64,000 bases of DNA from Weissella confusa (lineage in GTDB: Bacteria; Bacillota; Bacilli; Lactobacillales; Lactobacillaceae): the NCBI GenBank assembly GCA_041871065.1, contig CP168942.1, positions 1,768,501 through 1,832,500 of the forward strand. Direction: 5' to 3'. A model generated the notes under the pieces. That model did not search any database. It was given only the letters and a program-made list of their open reading frames with translations, and was not told the DNA's origin. Below, piece by piece: positions 40,021 through 48,247 of this stretch (positions are counted from its first letter, which is position 1; each line of letters begins with the position of its first letter). The position numbers were made by a program, and so were the translations under genes.

Positions 40021-40036
40021 TTGTAAGCGGTTGCAG
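40021..40036 (-). promoter_or_regulatory. cre-like site 1 (CcpA)
   Basis: TTGTAAGCGGTTGCAG matches the CcpA cre consensus WTGNNARCGNWWWCAW with two mismatches. It lies about 50 bp upstream of the oxidoreductase start. Confidence 0.5.
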
Positions 40037-40042
40037 TTTTAC

Positions 40043-40058
40043 GTGCAAGCGATTTCAC
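40043..40058 (-). promoter_or_regulatory. cre-like site 2 (CcpA)
   Basis: GTGCAAGCGATTTCAC matches the cre core TGNNARCGNWWWCA perfectly, with mismatches only in the two outermost bases. Its start is 22 bp from cre-like site 1, about two helical turns. Confidence 0.55.
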
Positions 40059-40108
40059 AATTTGTTCAAAAAGAATTTTGGGCGGGGTGTATTCGACACC
40101 AACTAACG

Positions 40109-40143
40109 AAAAAAGAGCAATAGCCTCACTGTGCCATTGCCCT
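40109..40143 (-). terminator. Terminator of the solute-binding protein gene
   Basis: On the minus strand GGGCAATGGC pairs with GCTATTGCTC (with G-U pairs), followed by TTTTTT, about 20 bp after the stop codon at 40162. Confidence 0.8.
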
Positions 40144-40161
40144 TTAATGTTTTGTCACTAT

Positions 40162-41787
40162 TTACTTCTTGTATGCCCACTTCCAGTCGAATGGTGCACC
40201 AGTTGGGTTTGATACAACACCCTTAACTGATTGACGGTACAACGTTGCATATGATTGGTAGTAAAGTGGTGCGACACCGACTTCCTTCTCAATGATTTGC
40301 TCAGCCGTCTTGTAATCATCGAAGCGCTTTGCTTCATCGTTTACATCAGTTGTCTTGGCAGCCTTTTCAGCATTGTCGTAGTCGGCATTTGACCAGCTAC
40401 CGTTGTTGAATGATGAATCAGACGTGTACAAGTCCAAGAACGTTGATGGATCACCGTAATCAGCACCCCATGCTGAGATAACCAAATCGAAGTTCTTATC
40501 CTCTGACAAAGCCAAACGTTGCTTGAATGGCACCGTCTTGATTGAGACCTTCAAACCTGACAAGTTTTGCAATTGTGATTGCAAGAATTGTGCCGTGTTC
40601 TTAGCCTTGTCCGTGTCGTCAGTCAACAATTGCAAGCTTAGCTTCTTCTTGCCCTCTTCCTTCAAACCTTCGGCGAACAACTTCTTTGCCTTCGTCTTAT
40701 CGTAAGCAATTGCACCCTTAGCTGCAGCTGACTCAGCAAAGTCCTTACCAGTGTTTGGATCCTTAGCTAGGTTCTTAGCCGTCAACGTGGTTGCTGGCGT
40801 TGCGTTACCCTTCAAAATCTTATTAGACAACGTCTTACGATCGATTGCGTATGACAACGCTTGTCGAATCTTAACGTTCTTCAAAGCGGCAACCTTCTTC
40901 TCGTTGAACTCCAAGTAGAACGTTGAAGCCATTGGGATAACCTTGTAATCCTTACGCTTTGCTGATGCGCGCACTTGGTCAGATGACAAGTTCGTGTAGT
41001 CGACCTTACCAGCCTTGTACAAGTTGTAACCCGTGTTTTGGTCCTTAACTGTTTGGATGACAACTTCTGGCGTCTTCACAGCCTTAGCATCCCAGTAGTT
41101 CTTGTTCTTAACCAATGAATACTTGTTGTTTGAACCAGTCCAGCCCTTCAAAACGTATGGTCCTGAAGACAACGTGTACTTAGCAGCCGTACCATACTTG
41201 CTACCAACCTTCTCCACAAACTTTTGGTTTTGTGGGTAGAATGGCGCCATCGTCAACACTGACTCAAGTTGTGGCATTGGCTTTTCAAGTGTCACTTCAA
41301 GCGTTGTGTCATCAACGGCCTTTACACCCAAGTCGCTCAAGTTCTTGTCCTTACCTGATTGGATGTCATCGGCACCCTTGATACCTGAGAACAAGTAAGC
41401 ATATTGTGAAGCTGTCTTTGGGTCATTCGTACGTTGCCAACCGTACACAAAATCTTGTGCCGTGATTGGCTCACCGTTGGCCCACTTCAAGTTCGGACGC
41501 AACTTAAATGTATACGTCAAACCATCATCTGACTTTTGGACTGATTCTGCCAATGCCAACTCTGGCTTGTTGTCCTTACCGTTACGGTATAGTCCGTCAC
41601 CCGTCGCCTGCAATGCATCGAAGTCAACTGCTGCGGTTGCCTTTGATGGGTCTGCGGTTCCCAAGTCAGCCGTTTCTGTCCAGTTGATCGTCTTATACGT
41701 TGCTGCGTTTGCTGCCAATGGCGCAACTGCTGATCCCAAAATTACTGCGGTTGAGAGTAGCACTGATGTCTTTACCAATTTATTCAT
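40162..41787 (-). CDS. Oligopeptide ABC transporter substrate-binding protein (OppA-type)
   Basis: A 541-residue family-5 solute-binding protein, the extracellular receptor for peptide uptake. Motifs include LALAESVQKSDDGLTYTFKLRPNLKW, ITAQDFVYGWQRTNDP, the family signature YSLVKNKNYWD and a C-terminal IISAWGADYGDPSTFLDLY-like region. Start at ATG 41787 (MNKLVKTSVLL), preceded by AGGGG and GTGGG; the frame upstream is noise. The N-terminus is a signal peptide ending ANAA with no lipobox cysteine, so it is probably not a lipoprotein. No permease or ATPase genes adjoin it, so it is an orphan receptor that must share an Opp transporter encoded elsewhere. It has its own strong promoter and terminator. 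Confidence 0.92.
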   Translation of the reverse strand: MNKLVKTSVLLSTAVILGSAVAPLAANAATYKTINWTETADLGTADPSKATAAVDFDALQATGDGLYRNGKDNKPELALAESVQKSDDGLTYTFKLRPNLKWANGEPITAQDFVYGWQRTNDPKTASQYAYLFSGIKGADDIQSGKDKNLSDLGVKAVDDTTLEVTLEKPMPQLESVLTMAPFYPQNQKFVEKVGSKYGTAAKYTLSSGPYVLKGWTGSNNKYSLVKNKNYWDAKAVKTPEVVIQTVKDQNTGYNLYKAGKVDYTNLSSDQVRASAKRKDYKVIPMASTFYLEFNEKKVAALKNVKIRQALSYAIDRKTLSNKILKGNATPATTLTAKNLAKDPNTGKDFAESAAAKGAIAYDKTKAKKLFAEGLKEEGKKKLSLQLLTDDTDKAKNTAQFLQSQLQNLSGLKVSIKTVPFKQRLALSEDKNFDLVISAWGADYGDPSTFLDLYTSDSSFNNGSWSNADYDNAEKAAKTTDVNDEAKRFDDYKTAEQIIEKEVGVAPLYYQSYATLYRQSVKGVVSNPTGAPFDWKWAYKK

Positions 41788-41829
41788 ATCCCACATTCCC
41801 CTGTTTCTTGCACTTTTAGTATGTGGATT

Positions 41830-41858
41830 AATATAAACTAAGAAAAAAGAAGTGTCAA
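41830..41858 (-). promoter_or_regulatory. Strong sigma-A promoter of the solute-binding protein gene
   Basis: TTGACA (41853-41858) and TATATT (41830-41835) on the minus strand with a 17-bp spacer. An inverted repeat ATGTTA-N7-TAACAT (41874-41892) lies just upstream of the -35 and a short stem AATGCC/GGCATT at 41906-41925; either could bind a regulator. Confidence 0.8.
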
Positions 41859-41977
41859 TGCCATCTTTCTCTAATGTTAATAAACCTAACATCAAGAATG
41901 TCGTAAATGCCTGTGTTTCGGCATTCCTAAAATTAGAAAGTTTTAATTTTATTTTCTGAAAAGCTAAATATGTACAA

Positions 41978-42005
41978 AAAAAGCGAGCAAAAATGCTCGC
42001 TTTTT
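41978..42005 (-). terminator. Terminator of the HAD phosphatase operon
   Basis: Perfect stem AAAAAGCGAGC / GCTCGCTTTTT with a six-base loop, ending 7 bp from the stop codon at 42013. Confidence 0.9.
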
Positions 42006-42012
42006 AATCAGA

Positions 42013-42780
42013 TTAAATTGTCCAATCATCTAATGAATCGACTTCATGAGTTGGTTGTTGTGCTTCTTGAGCAACTTGTTCCTTTGTAGAAACACCGGTG
42101 TAAACCAACAACGTATCGATGCCAGCATTCAAACCGGCACGAATATCCGTGTTGTAGTTGTCACCAACCATCACAACTTGATCTGCCGTTAGTCCCGTTA
42201 GTTCCAAAGCACCATTCATGATAATGGTTTCTGGCTTTCCAACAACTACCGGCTCCTTTTGAACAGCCGTACGCAACGCGGCAACCAACGTACCAGCACC
42301 TGGCAACATTCCACGTTCATTAGGCAAGTTCGTATCAACGTTCGTCGCAACAAAAGCGGCCCCATTTTGAATGGCCAACGTTGCTTGGACCAACTTTTCA
42401 TAGTTGATTTCACGGTCCAACCCAATCGCAACGGCATCAGCTGGCGCTTCGCTAACCAGCTCAAAACCCTTAGCTTCCAAGGCCGTACGCAACCCAATTT
42501 CACCAATCATCAAGACACGCTTCACATTTGGCAACGTTGCCAAGTAGTCGGCGGTTGCCATTGCACTTGTGTAGACTTGGTCGGCCGTCGTTGGGATGTC
42601 GTGATTCTTCGTTAGATTTTCAGCAACTTCGGCTGGTGTCTTCGTTGAATTATTCGTGACAAACAAATATTGCGAATCAGACGCAGCAAGGCGCTCGATG
42701 AAACGCTTACCAGCTGGAAACTGCTTGGTTCCTTGGTAAATAGTGCCATCTAAGTCAATAAAATATCCTGCGTAAGTCAT
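42013..42780 (-). CDS. HAD-superfamily IIA phosphatase (NagD/YutF type)
   Basis: A 255-residue sugar-phosphate or nucleotide phosphatase of HAD subclass IIA. All four HAD motifs are visible: DLDGTIYQG, VTNNSTKT, the lysine in VVGKPE, and MVGDNYNTDI. Bacillus YutF is the close type; substrates in this group are varied. I chose ATG 42780 (the codon before it is TTG) with AAGGA upstream. It follows the YutD-like gene by 12 bp, the same yutD-yutF order known from other Firmicutes, and ends the operon before a strong terminator. Confidence 0.92.
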   Translation of the reverse strand: MTYAGYFIDLDGTIYQGTKQFPAGKRFIERLAASDSQYLFVTNNSTKTPAEVAENLTKNHDIPTTADQVYTSAMATADYLATLPNVKRVLMIGEIGLRTALEAKGFELVSEAPADAVAIGLDREINYEKLVQATLAIQNGAAFVATNVDTNLPNERGMLPGAGTLVAALRTAVQKEPVVVGKPETIIMNGALELTGLTADQVVMVGDNYNTDIRAGLNAGIDTLLVYTGVSTKEQVAQEAQQPTHEVDSLDDWTI

Positions 42781-42792
42781 CAATTAATTTCC

Positions 42793-43428
42793 TTATCCCT
42801 TTTCAGTCGTTGTTTGGCGTTCACGGATTTGGAAACGACGACGCTTCTTACGCCCCTTCGTTTCAACCGTGTTCGCGCGTTCCTTTACATGCTTAGCCTT
42901 GCCGTTACCTGGCGCTGGCTTAGTTGTCTCAGCAATCGCTGCCGTCTTTGGCTTTGGCTTGTGGTGACCACCATTTGGGTTAGTACCGCCATTGCCAGTT
43001 GAACGACGTTGACGACGACGCTTGCGGTGCGCCGTATTCGGCTCTTCTTCAGCTTCAGGTACATCATGTGGCTCAAGGTTTTCAAGCACAAAGTATGGTG
43101 CACCAAAGTTTACTTCTTCATATAAGTAATCTTGTAGTGCAGAAATTTGATTGCTACGGGCAATACCGGCCGTGCCATCCTTGTAAAAGCCACGCAAACG
43201 TAGCTGATCAGCCGCGATGTCACCAACCAGAAAATCATACTTTTCTAGGAAGTCGCTAAATCGTGCCGCCATTTTTTGCTGATTGTATGCTTCACGATAA
43301 TCTTCGACCAAACGGTAACTACGTTCATTAATGAAAATAATATTATCTTCACCGGCCGTAATTGTCGTGGCTTCTTGTCGCTTCATAAATTGCTCTTCAG
43401 CAAGTTCTTTCATGCGTTCGCGATCCAT
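42793..43428 (-). CDS. YutD-like (DUF1027) protein with a basic tail
   Basis: A 211-residue protein. Residues about 25-105 are the YutD/DUF1027 domain (FINERSYRLVEDYREAYNQQ, FLEKYDFLVGDIAADQLRLRGFY), whose function is not established. After about residue 115 comes an acidic patch (PEAEEEPN) and then a long Lys/Arg/Gly/Asn-rich disordered tail (HRKRRRQRR...KGRKKRRRF). This is typical of LAB versions and could bind RNA or other polyanions (inference). It sits in an apparent operon between YunD-like and HAD phosphatase genes. Confidence 0.88.
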   Translation of the reverse strand: MDRERMKELAEEQFMKRQEATTITAGEDNIIFINERSYRLVEDYREAYNQQKMAARFSDFLEKYDFLVGDIAADQLRLRGFYKDGTAGIARSNQISALQDYLYEEVNFGAPYFVLENLEPHDVPEAEEEPNTAHRKRRRQRRSTGNGGTNPNGGHHKPKPKTAAIAETTKPAPGNGKAKHVKERANTVETKGRKKRRRFQIRERQTTTEKG

Positions 43429-43446
43429 GTTTTGCCTCCTTCCTAA

Positions 43447-44838
43447 TTAATTTTCTTCTTTATTTGGTAAAAACGTTTCGGCAAGATATGCCGCAAAGTC
43501 CTCTCGAATTACTGTATCATATGACATCACGTTCTGTCCCGCTATTTCCAAAGTTGGGAAGTACGGAATAAACATGTAATGATCCAGTGCGCCAATGGTA
43601 TACGTTGCGTCTAAATCAATCGGCTGGTCGTGAATAAACACATCCCCATCCGAATCAATTCGCAAGCCAGACCAAACCACCTCGCCCCACGTATCGCCAC
43701 GGAAGCCCATGCCTCGTAGCCGGTTAGGTCGAAGGAAGTTGCGGTTCTTCTCAACTTCATGTGCCAAGCGCCACAAATCGCGTCCCTTCAACGTTGAACG
43801 CATTGGGTGCACTGCGTGTGGTAGCAACGCATGCAAATCATTGGCCGTTACGATACCGGCTGGCAAGTCCGTCAAAAACAAGCCCGTTGAAAGCATCGCA
43901 ATATCCGTGTGCGTGCGTTCCTTCAATGCTGCTAGGCCGAGGTCAATCAAGCGATGTTCACCCTGAATACCATTCGTGTAAGTGGTTGGTAATTCAGCAA
44001 CCACACGCTTAGCGAGCTGTTGTTCACCACTCGTTTGATAACCTGCAATTTCGACGAGATCTTCTGGCAACGTTGGCAAATCATCCGTCACGACTGTCGT
44101 GGCCTGCACGGCTGAAATATGTCTATCTTCAATCGTTAAATCGATGCGACCAATATGGTCACCATAACGACCCGCAGCAGCTAGCATAGTGTCACCATGC
44201 TGCTCACCATTCGCCAACAAGTGGTGCGTGTGTGCGCCAATGATGACGTTTAAATCAGGATAATGCGTTGCCAAATAACGATCAGTTGGCAAACCTAGGT
44301 GTGAGAGCAACACAATAAAATCAACTTGGTCAGTTAGTTCTGGCACAAGTCGATCAAGTGCATCCGTCACCTTTTCAGGCATCCAGCCCAACAATGGGAA
44401 CGTCAAAATGAATGGTGCCGTCAAACCAAGCACCCCAACACGTGTGCCCTTAGGTGTTGTAATGATTTTATGCGTCACCGCCCAGTCTGGTACTTCACCA
44501 GTCTGGCGGTCCGTAATATTACCGAGCACAACTGGGAAATTGGCATGGTCATAAAGATGGTTCATATCATCATGTGCCAAGCCCAGTCCTTCATTATTAC
44601 CAATCGTGACTGCGTCATAACCAATTTCATTTAACAAAGCGACATTGGCTTGCCCCATCGTCGCTTCCGTTAGCGGGTGTTGACGGTCTAATGCATCCCC
44701 AATATCGAAGGTCAACACACTGCGACCTTCACGAATCAAATGACGCTTTTGTGTTTGCAAATAACGTCGGATTTGTGGCCAGTGCTCCAAATGCGAGTGG
44801 ATGTCGTTCGTATGCAAAATTGAAATATTATCCTGCAT
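43447..44838 (-). CDS. 5'-nucleotidase/metallophosphatase, YunD-like
   Basis: A 463-residue bifunctional-type UshA family enzyme without a signal peptide, hence cytoplasmic. The N-terminal metallophosphatase domain has ILHTNDIHSHLEHW, FDIGDALDR, IGNNEGL and IIGAHTHHLL, which supply the two-metal ligands. The C-terminal 5'-nucleotidase domain runs from about residue 290, with ANDLHALLPHAVHPMRSTLKG. It resembles Bacillus YunD, next to which yutD/yutF-type genes also often lie. It is co-directional with the downstream YutD-like gene (18-bp gap) and six bases after the metallophosphoesterase. Confidence 0.9.
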   Translation of the reverse strand: MQDNISILHTNDIHSHLEHWPQIRRYLQTQKRHLIREGRSVLTFDIGDALDRQHPLTEATMGQANVALLNEIGYDAVTIGNNEGLGLAHDDMNHLYDHANFPVVLGNITDRQTGEVPDWAVTHKIITTPKGTRVGVLGLTAPFILTFPLLGWMPEKVTDALDRLVPELTDQVDFIVLLSHLGLPTDRYLATHYPDLNVIIGAHTHHLLANGEQHGDTMLAAAGRYGDHIGRIDLTIEDRHISAVQATTVVTDDLPTLPEDLVEIAGYQTSGEQQLAKRVVAELPTTYTNGIQGEHRLIDLGLAALKERTHTDIAMLSTGLFLTDLPAGIVTANDLHALLPHAVHPMRSTLKGRDLWRLAHEVEKNRNFLRPNRLRGMGFRGDTWGEVVWSGLRIDSDGDVFIHDQPIDLDATYTIGALDHYMFIPYFPTLEIAGQNVMSYDTVIREDFAAYLAETFLPNKEEN

Positions 44839-44843
44839 ACGTT

Positions 44844-45464
44844 TTACCTCCGCTTTGCAAAATCATCGTGCTTGCGTTGAATAATCGTCTCAATCTCATT
44901 GAAATTGAGTGGCGTACTCCAGACCGGACGCTCATCTGCCATCAGGTAATCCAAATCAGTACTGTCCACACCAACGTTGATGTTTTCAGGAATTGGTACC
45001 ATTGTGTGGTGAATGTGACCGTGTAAGTTAATGCTGCTTGGCGTTTGGCCAAACATCATTGGGTAGTGCGTCAAGAAAAATTGGTGGTGGTTCGCTTTGA
45101 TAATGCGACCAACATCCTCAAATTCATACTTTGGCTTACCATCAGACAACACTGGGTTGTGGGCAGCCAAGTACTTGAACAATGCACGTGAGTCGTGGTT
45201 TCCCTTGATAATCACAATGTGTCCATTCAGTTGTTCCAAAATTTCAGCAATCATTTCGTGACCCTTACGCGCAGGTCGCACATGATTGACCATCGCAATA
45301 TCACCCAAGTGGTACACGGTGTCTGTTTCCCCGACACGATCATTCCATGCCTTAATCATTGCAGGGTGTTCATCGGCCAAAAAGTCGAATGGACGTGGTG
45401 CAAAATTGTTGCTTTGCAATAGTTCCTCATGGAAGAAATGCGTATCTGAAGTAAAAAATTCCAT
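44844..45464 (-). CDS. Calcineurin-like metallophosphoesterase
   Basis: A 206-residue single-domain phosphoesterase. Metal-site motifs are FTSDTHFFH (DxH), YHLGDIA (GD), IIKGNHDS (GNHD) and the C-terminal LHGHIHH (GHxH). It belongs to the group annotated as phosphoesterase or 2',3'-cyclic phosphodiesterase-like in LAB; the substrate is unknown. It is followed after five bases by the YunD-like gene, so two different metallophosphatases are probably co-expressed. A GAGAGAAATGG context gives a modest ribosome site. Confidence 0.9.
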   Translation of the reverse strand: MEFFTSDTHFFHEELLQSNNFAPRPFDFLADEHPAMIKAWNDRVGETDTVYHLGDIAMVNHVRPARKGHEMIAEILEQLNGHIVIIKGNHDSRALFKYLAAHNPVLSDGKPKYEFEDVGRIIKANHHQFFLTHYPMMFGQTPSSINLHGHIHHTMVPIPENINVGVDSTDLDYLMADERPVWSTPLNFNEIETIIQRKHDDFAKRR

Positions 45465-45480
45465 TTCTCTCGCCTCTCAA

Positions 45481-45930
45481 TTAGCGGAGTCGACCGCCTT
45501 CATAACTCTTAATCCACTTCTCAAATAACTCAAAATCTGTCGGAAAATCATTATACCCAACAAAACGTAATTCATCTGGTTGCTCGGTAAACTTGACGCG
45601 AACACCCCATTCATCAGTTTTGTCAGTCACAACCCCACGATATTCCGGTTGCCAAGTTGGCAAAATTTCCATTAGTCGACGTTCAATATTTGGCCATTGG
45701 AACGAGACATCTTGCCACATTGACGCAAACGGACGACGCTTATCATCAGTCATGATTTCATCTGCATTCGTGCGTGAAAAATCAAACGTTGCATCCGTAA
45801 TTTCAGCAAACGTCTTCATTTCAGCCGGCACACGCAAATAAAAAGCGTGCTGGTCAGTCTGCTTGGCATAGATGTAATCGAACCCAGCTGCTAAATTACC
45901 GCGATAATAAACAACGTATTCTAATGCCAT
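45481..45930 (-). CDS. Hypothetical 149-residue protein
   Basis: I do not recognise the family with confidence. It is a soluble, mixed alpha/beta protein beginning MALEYVVYYRGNLAAGFDYIYAKQTDQHAFYLRVP and ending ELFEKWIKSYEGGRLR, with no obvious catalytic motif. The ATG at 45930 starts one base after the stop of the peptidase gene, so it is translationally coupled to it, and it precedes the metallophosphoesterase by 16 bp. Hypothetical proteins of this sort accompany phosphatases in several LAB operons. A function cannot be assigned. Confidence 0.75.
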   Translation of the reverse strand: MALEYVVYYRGNLAAGFDYIYAKQTDQHAFYLRVPAEMKTFAEITDATFDFSRTNADEIMTDDKRRPFASMWQDVSFQWPNIERRLMEILPTWQPEYRGVVTDKTDEWGVRVKFTEQPDELRFVGYNDFPTDFELFEKWIKSYEGGRLR

Positions 45931-45931
45931 C

Positions 45932-47017
45932 TTACTTATCAATCACAATCAAGTCAGTTGGAATGCCCGCCGTCAAATTCTCGAATCCGTCAGCCGTGAC
46001 AATCACATCATCTTCGATACGTACGCCACCCTTACCAGCGACGTAAATACCAGGCTCAATCGTCAACAACATGCCTTCGCGAACGATGTCTTCGGCAGGT
46101 GAACTTGCTGACAAAACAGGGCCTTCGTGAATGTCCAAACCAATACCGTGACCCGTTGAGTGGTTGTATTCCTTACCGTAACCGGCTTCTGTGATAATGT
46201 CGCGGGCAACCTTATCCAAATCTGAATCTGCAACACCTGGCTTTACGGCATCAATTGTGGCACGTTGCGCCTTTAGGACAACATCATAAATAGTTTTTGA
46301 CTCGTCATCCAACTCACCAAATGCCAACGTACGTGTAATGTCTGACGTGTACCCATCAACAAAGTAACCAAAGTCAATTGTCACCAAGTCACCAGCTTTG
46401 ATAGCCTTATCTGAGTATGTTCCGTGAGGCAAAGCACCACGGTAACCAGATGCGACAATCGTGTCGAATGATGGCTTATCAGCACCCTTCTCCTTGATGA
46501 TACGATCAAGCAAGTTGGCCACTTGACGTTCCGTCATACCAATGTGCAATTGTGGAATCATCTCGTTGAACGCTTCAACGGCAACCTCAGCTGAACGACG
46601 CAACTTAGCCAATTCATCAGTATCCTTCACTTCGCGAATTGCCTCAAGCAAAGCTGGTACGGGCGCGATATCAACGCCGACAAAGTTTTCATCCAAGTAA
46701 TCGAAGTCACGGAATGGCAACGTATCTTCGAAGCCCAAGTTTTCAATCTTAAAACGCTTGGCTGCTGCCATCGCAACACCCCAGTAGTCACGGGTAACCA
46801 ACAATTGAACACCCTCATCTAGGCGTTCGCGGTATTCTTCTTCGTAACGGGCATCGGTAATCAAAGCGGCGTTTTCACGACCAATCAAAACCAAGCCATC
46901 CCCAGTTCCGCCTTCGAAGCCAGTCAAGTAACGCATGTTTGTGCCGTTGGCGATGATCAAACCATCAATTCCCAATGGTTCGAACAAGCGACGGACATTT
47001 TCAATTCGTGTGTTCAT
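45932..47017 (-). CDS. pepQ: Xaa-Pro dipeptidase/aminopeptidase (M24B)
   Basis: A 361-residue cytoplasmic proline-specific peptidase that helps LAB use proline-rich peptides. Residues about 1-125 are the creatinase-like N domain (NVRRLFEPLGIDGLIIANGTNMRYLTGF). The C domain carries the metal ligands: D in TIDFGYF and D in TSDITRT, H in STGHGIGLDIHE, E in LTIEPGIY, and E in GVRIEDD. Start at ATG 47017, eight bases after GAGGAAA. The symbol pepQ is the likely one, but PepP-type activity cannot be excluded. It leads an operon with the hypothetical gene and probably the phosphatases. Confidence 0.92.
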   Translation of the reverse strand: MNTRIENVRRLFEPLGIDGLIIANGTNMRYLTGFEGGTGDGLVLIGRENAALITDARYEEEYRERLDEGVQLLVTRDYWGVAMAAAKRFKIENLGFEDTLPFRDFDYLDENFVGVDIAPVPALLEAIREVKDTDELAKLRRSAEVAVEAFNEMIPQLHIGMTERQVANLLDRIIKEKGADKPSFDTIVASGYRGALPHGTYSDKAIKAGDLVTIDFGYFVDGYTSDITRTLAFGELDDESKTIYDVVLKAQRATIDAVKPGVADSDLDKVARDIITEAGYGKEYNHSTGHGIGLDIHEGPVLSASSPAEDIVREGMLLTIEPGIYVAGKGGVRIEDDVIVTADGFENLTAGIPTDLIVIDK

Positions 47018-47047
47018 GATTATTTTCCTCGTTTTCTTAATGCTTCC

Positions 47048-47056
47048 ATTATAGCA
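47048..47056 (-). promoter_or_regulatory. pepQ promoter (-10, extended)
   Basis: TATAAT at 47048-47053 on the minus strand, preceded by TGC, giving an extended -10. No clear -35 is visible at 17 bp. It lies 31 bp upstream of the pepQ start. Confidence 0.6.
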
Positions 47057-47103
47057 AATCCCACCTGTCACTGCTGATAAGTGTTGTCTTTTCGCGCAAT
47101 CAA

Positions 47104-47135
47104 AAAAACAGTCACTCAATTGAGTAACTGCTTAA
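47104..47135 (-). terminator. Terminator of the men operon
   Basis: Near-palindromic stem CAGTTACTCAA / TTGAGTGACTG followed on the minus strand by TTTTTTT, directly after the menC stop codon (47138). Confidence 0.85.
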
Positions 47136-47137
47136 TC

Positions 47138-48247
47138 TTATGCTCTAAATATTTTCGTTGGTTGAGCTTGCAAACTGTTAATTGCGTCCCAATCGAGTGT
47201 CACACCGATTCCTGGTGCAGTCGGCACTGGTAACTGACCCGCATCTAACACTGGCGCATGCAAAATAATATCCTGCTCAAAGTAACGGTCCGCCTGCGAA
47301 TTATCGCTAGGAATCACATTAGCTCCCGGCAAGCTGGCTAATGCCGCATCAACCGCGCGTCCTAAACCAGAACTTAGCATACCGCCAAGCCAAGGCAGTT
47401 TATTATCGGCTAGCGACAGCTCGATGGCCGTTTTTGCAGCTGTAATCCCACCGATTTTTGCTTGCTTGATTGTAAACGCGTCCGCCGTTTGATCGGCTAA
47501 CGCACGCTCTACATCAGCTAAATCATTCAAGGATTCATCCAAACTAATGTGCATTTGCAACTTAGCTTGTGCTTCTTGATGCGCCTGCCATGCGTTAGTT
47601 GCAAATGGTTGCTCAATCATGAAAATGCCCGCCCCTTCCAATTGCTGGAGTCGAGCAAAATCAGTTGGTTGCCATGACGCATTGGCATCAACTGAAAATT
47701 GCTGATTCGGAAATTGACTAATGACTGTTTTTAACATTTCTAAATCCGTTTGCGAATCAATCTTCAACTTAATCCGTCGGTAGCCTTGGTTCACAGCATT
47801 CTCGACTGACGTCATCAATGCCATCTCAGTATCCGCAATGCCTATCGCAATCCCCACCGCAATTTCAGATACCGTACCACCAATCATTTGTTGAAACGAT
47901 TGGTGCGTCGCTTTGCCATAAGCATCATAAAAGGCCATTTCAAGACCAGCTTTCGCAAATGACAGGTTTGAATGCGCAGCTAACCAATTGGCCATATCTA
48001 CCGGCGTTGCAAAATCTTCGCCTAACAGCATAGGCACAAGGCGTTCGATTTCAGCAAGCGACTCAGCTTGTGACTCTGGGGCATAGCTACGATCGATAAA
48101 CGATTGCACATCCCCATACCCAGTCACACCATCCGCCGTTATAGCAATCAACGTTAGAGGTCGATCATATGTCACGTCATGGGCGGTTTTAAATGGTTGG
48201 GTCAAGCGCAACGTCAATGGGCGTAGTTCGATTTGTTCAATCCGCAT
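47138..48247 (-). CDS. menC: o-Succinylbenzoate synthase MenC
   Basis: A 369-residue enolase-superfamily enzyme that dehydrates SHCHC to o-succinylbenzoate in menaquinone synthesis. Catalytic and metal residues are visible: the KxK pair in RRIKLKID, D in SVDANASW, E in MIEQPF, D/E in SLDESL and the base lysine in IKQAKIGGI. The start is ATG 48247 (MRIEQIELR) inside the end of menH, or three codons upstream at 48256; either way it overlaps menH and is co-translated. It is the last gene of the cluster. Confidence 0.92.
   Translation of the reverse strand: MRIEQIELRPLTLRLTQPFKTAHDVTYDRPLTLIAITADGVTGYGDVQSFIDRSYAPESQAESLAEIERLVPMLLGEDFATPVDMANWLAAHSNLSFAKAGLEMAFYDAYGKATHQSFQQMIGGTVSEIAVGIAIGIADTEMALMTSVENAVNQGYRRIKLKIDSQTDLEMLKTVISQFPNQQFSVDANASWQPTDFARLQQLEGAGIFMIEQPFATNAWQAHQEAQAKLQMHISLDESLNDLADVERALADQTADAFTIKQAKIGGITAAKTAIELSLADNKLPWLGGMLSSGLGRAVDAALASLPGANVIPSDNSQADRYFEQDIILHAPVLDAGQLPVPTAPGIGVTLDWDAINSLQAQPTKIFRA

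Noticed and set aside
41788..42012. Possible T-box or riboswitch leader for the OppA-type gene
   Set aside because: The leader from the predicted start site is only about 35-40 nt; the small inverted repeats lie upstream of the promoter, so they cannot be an RNA leader.
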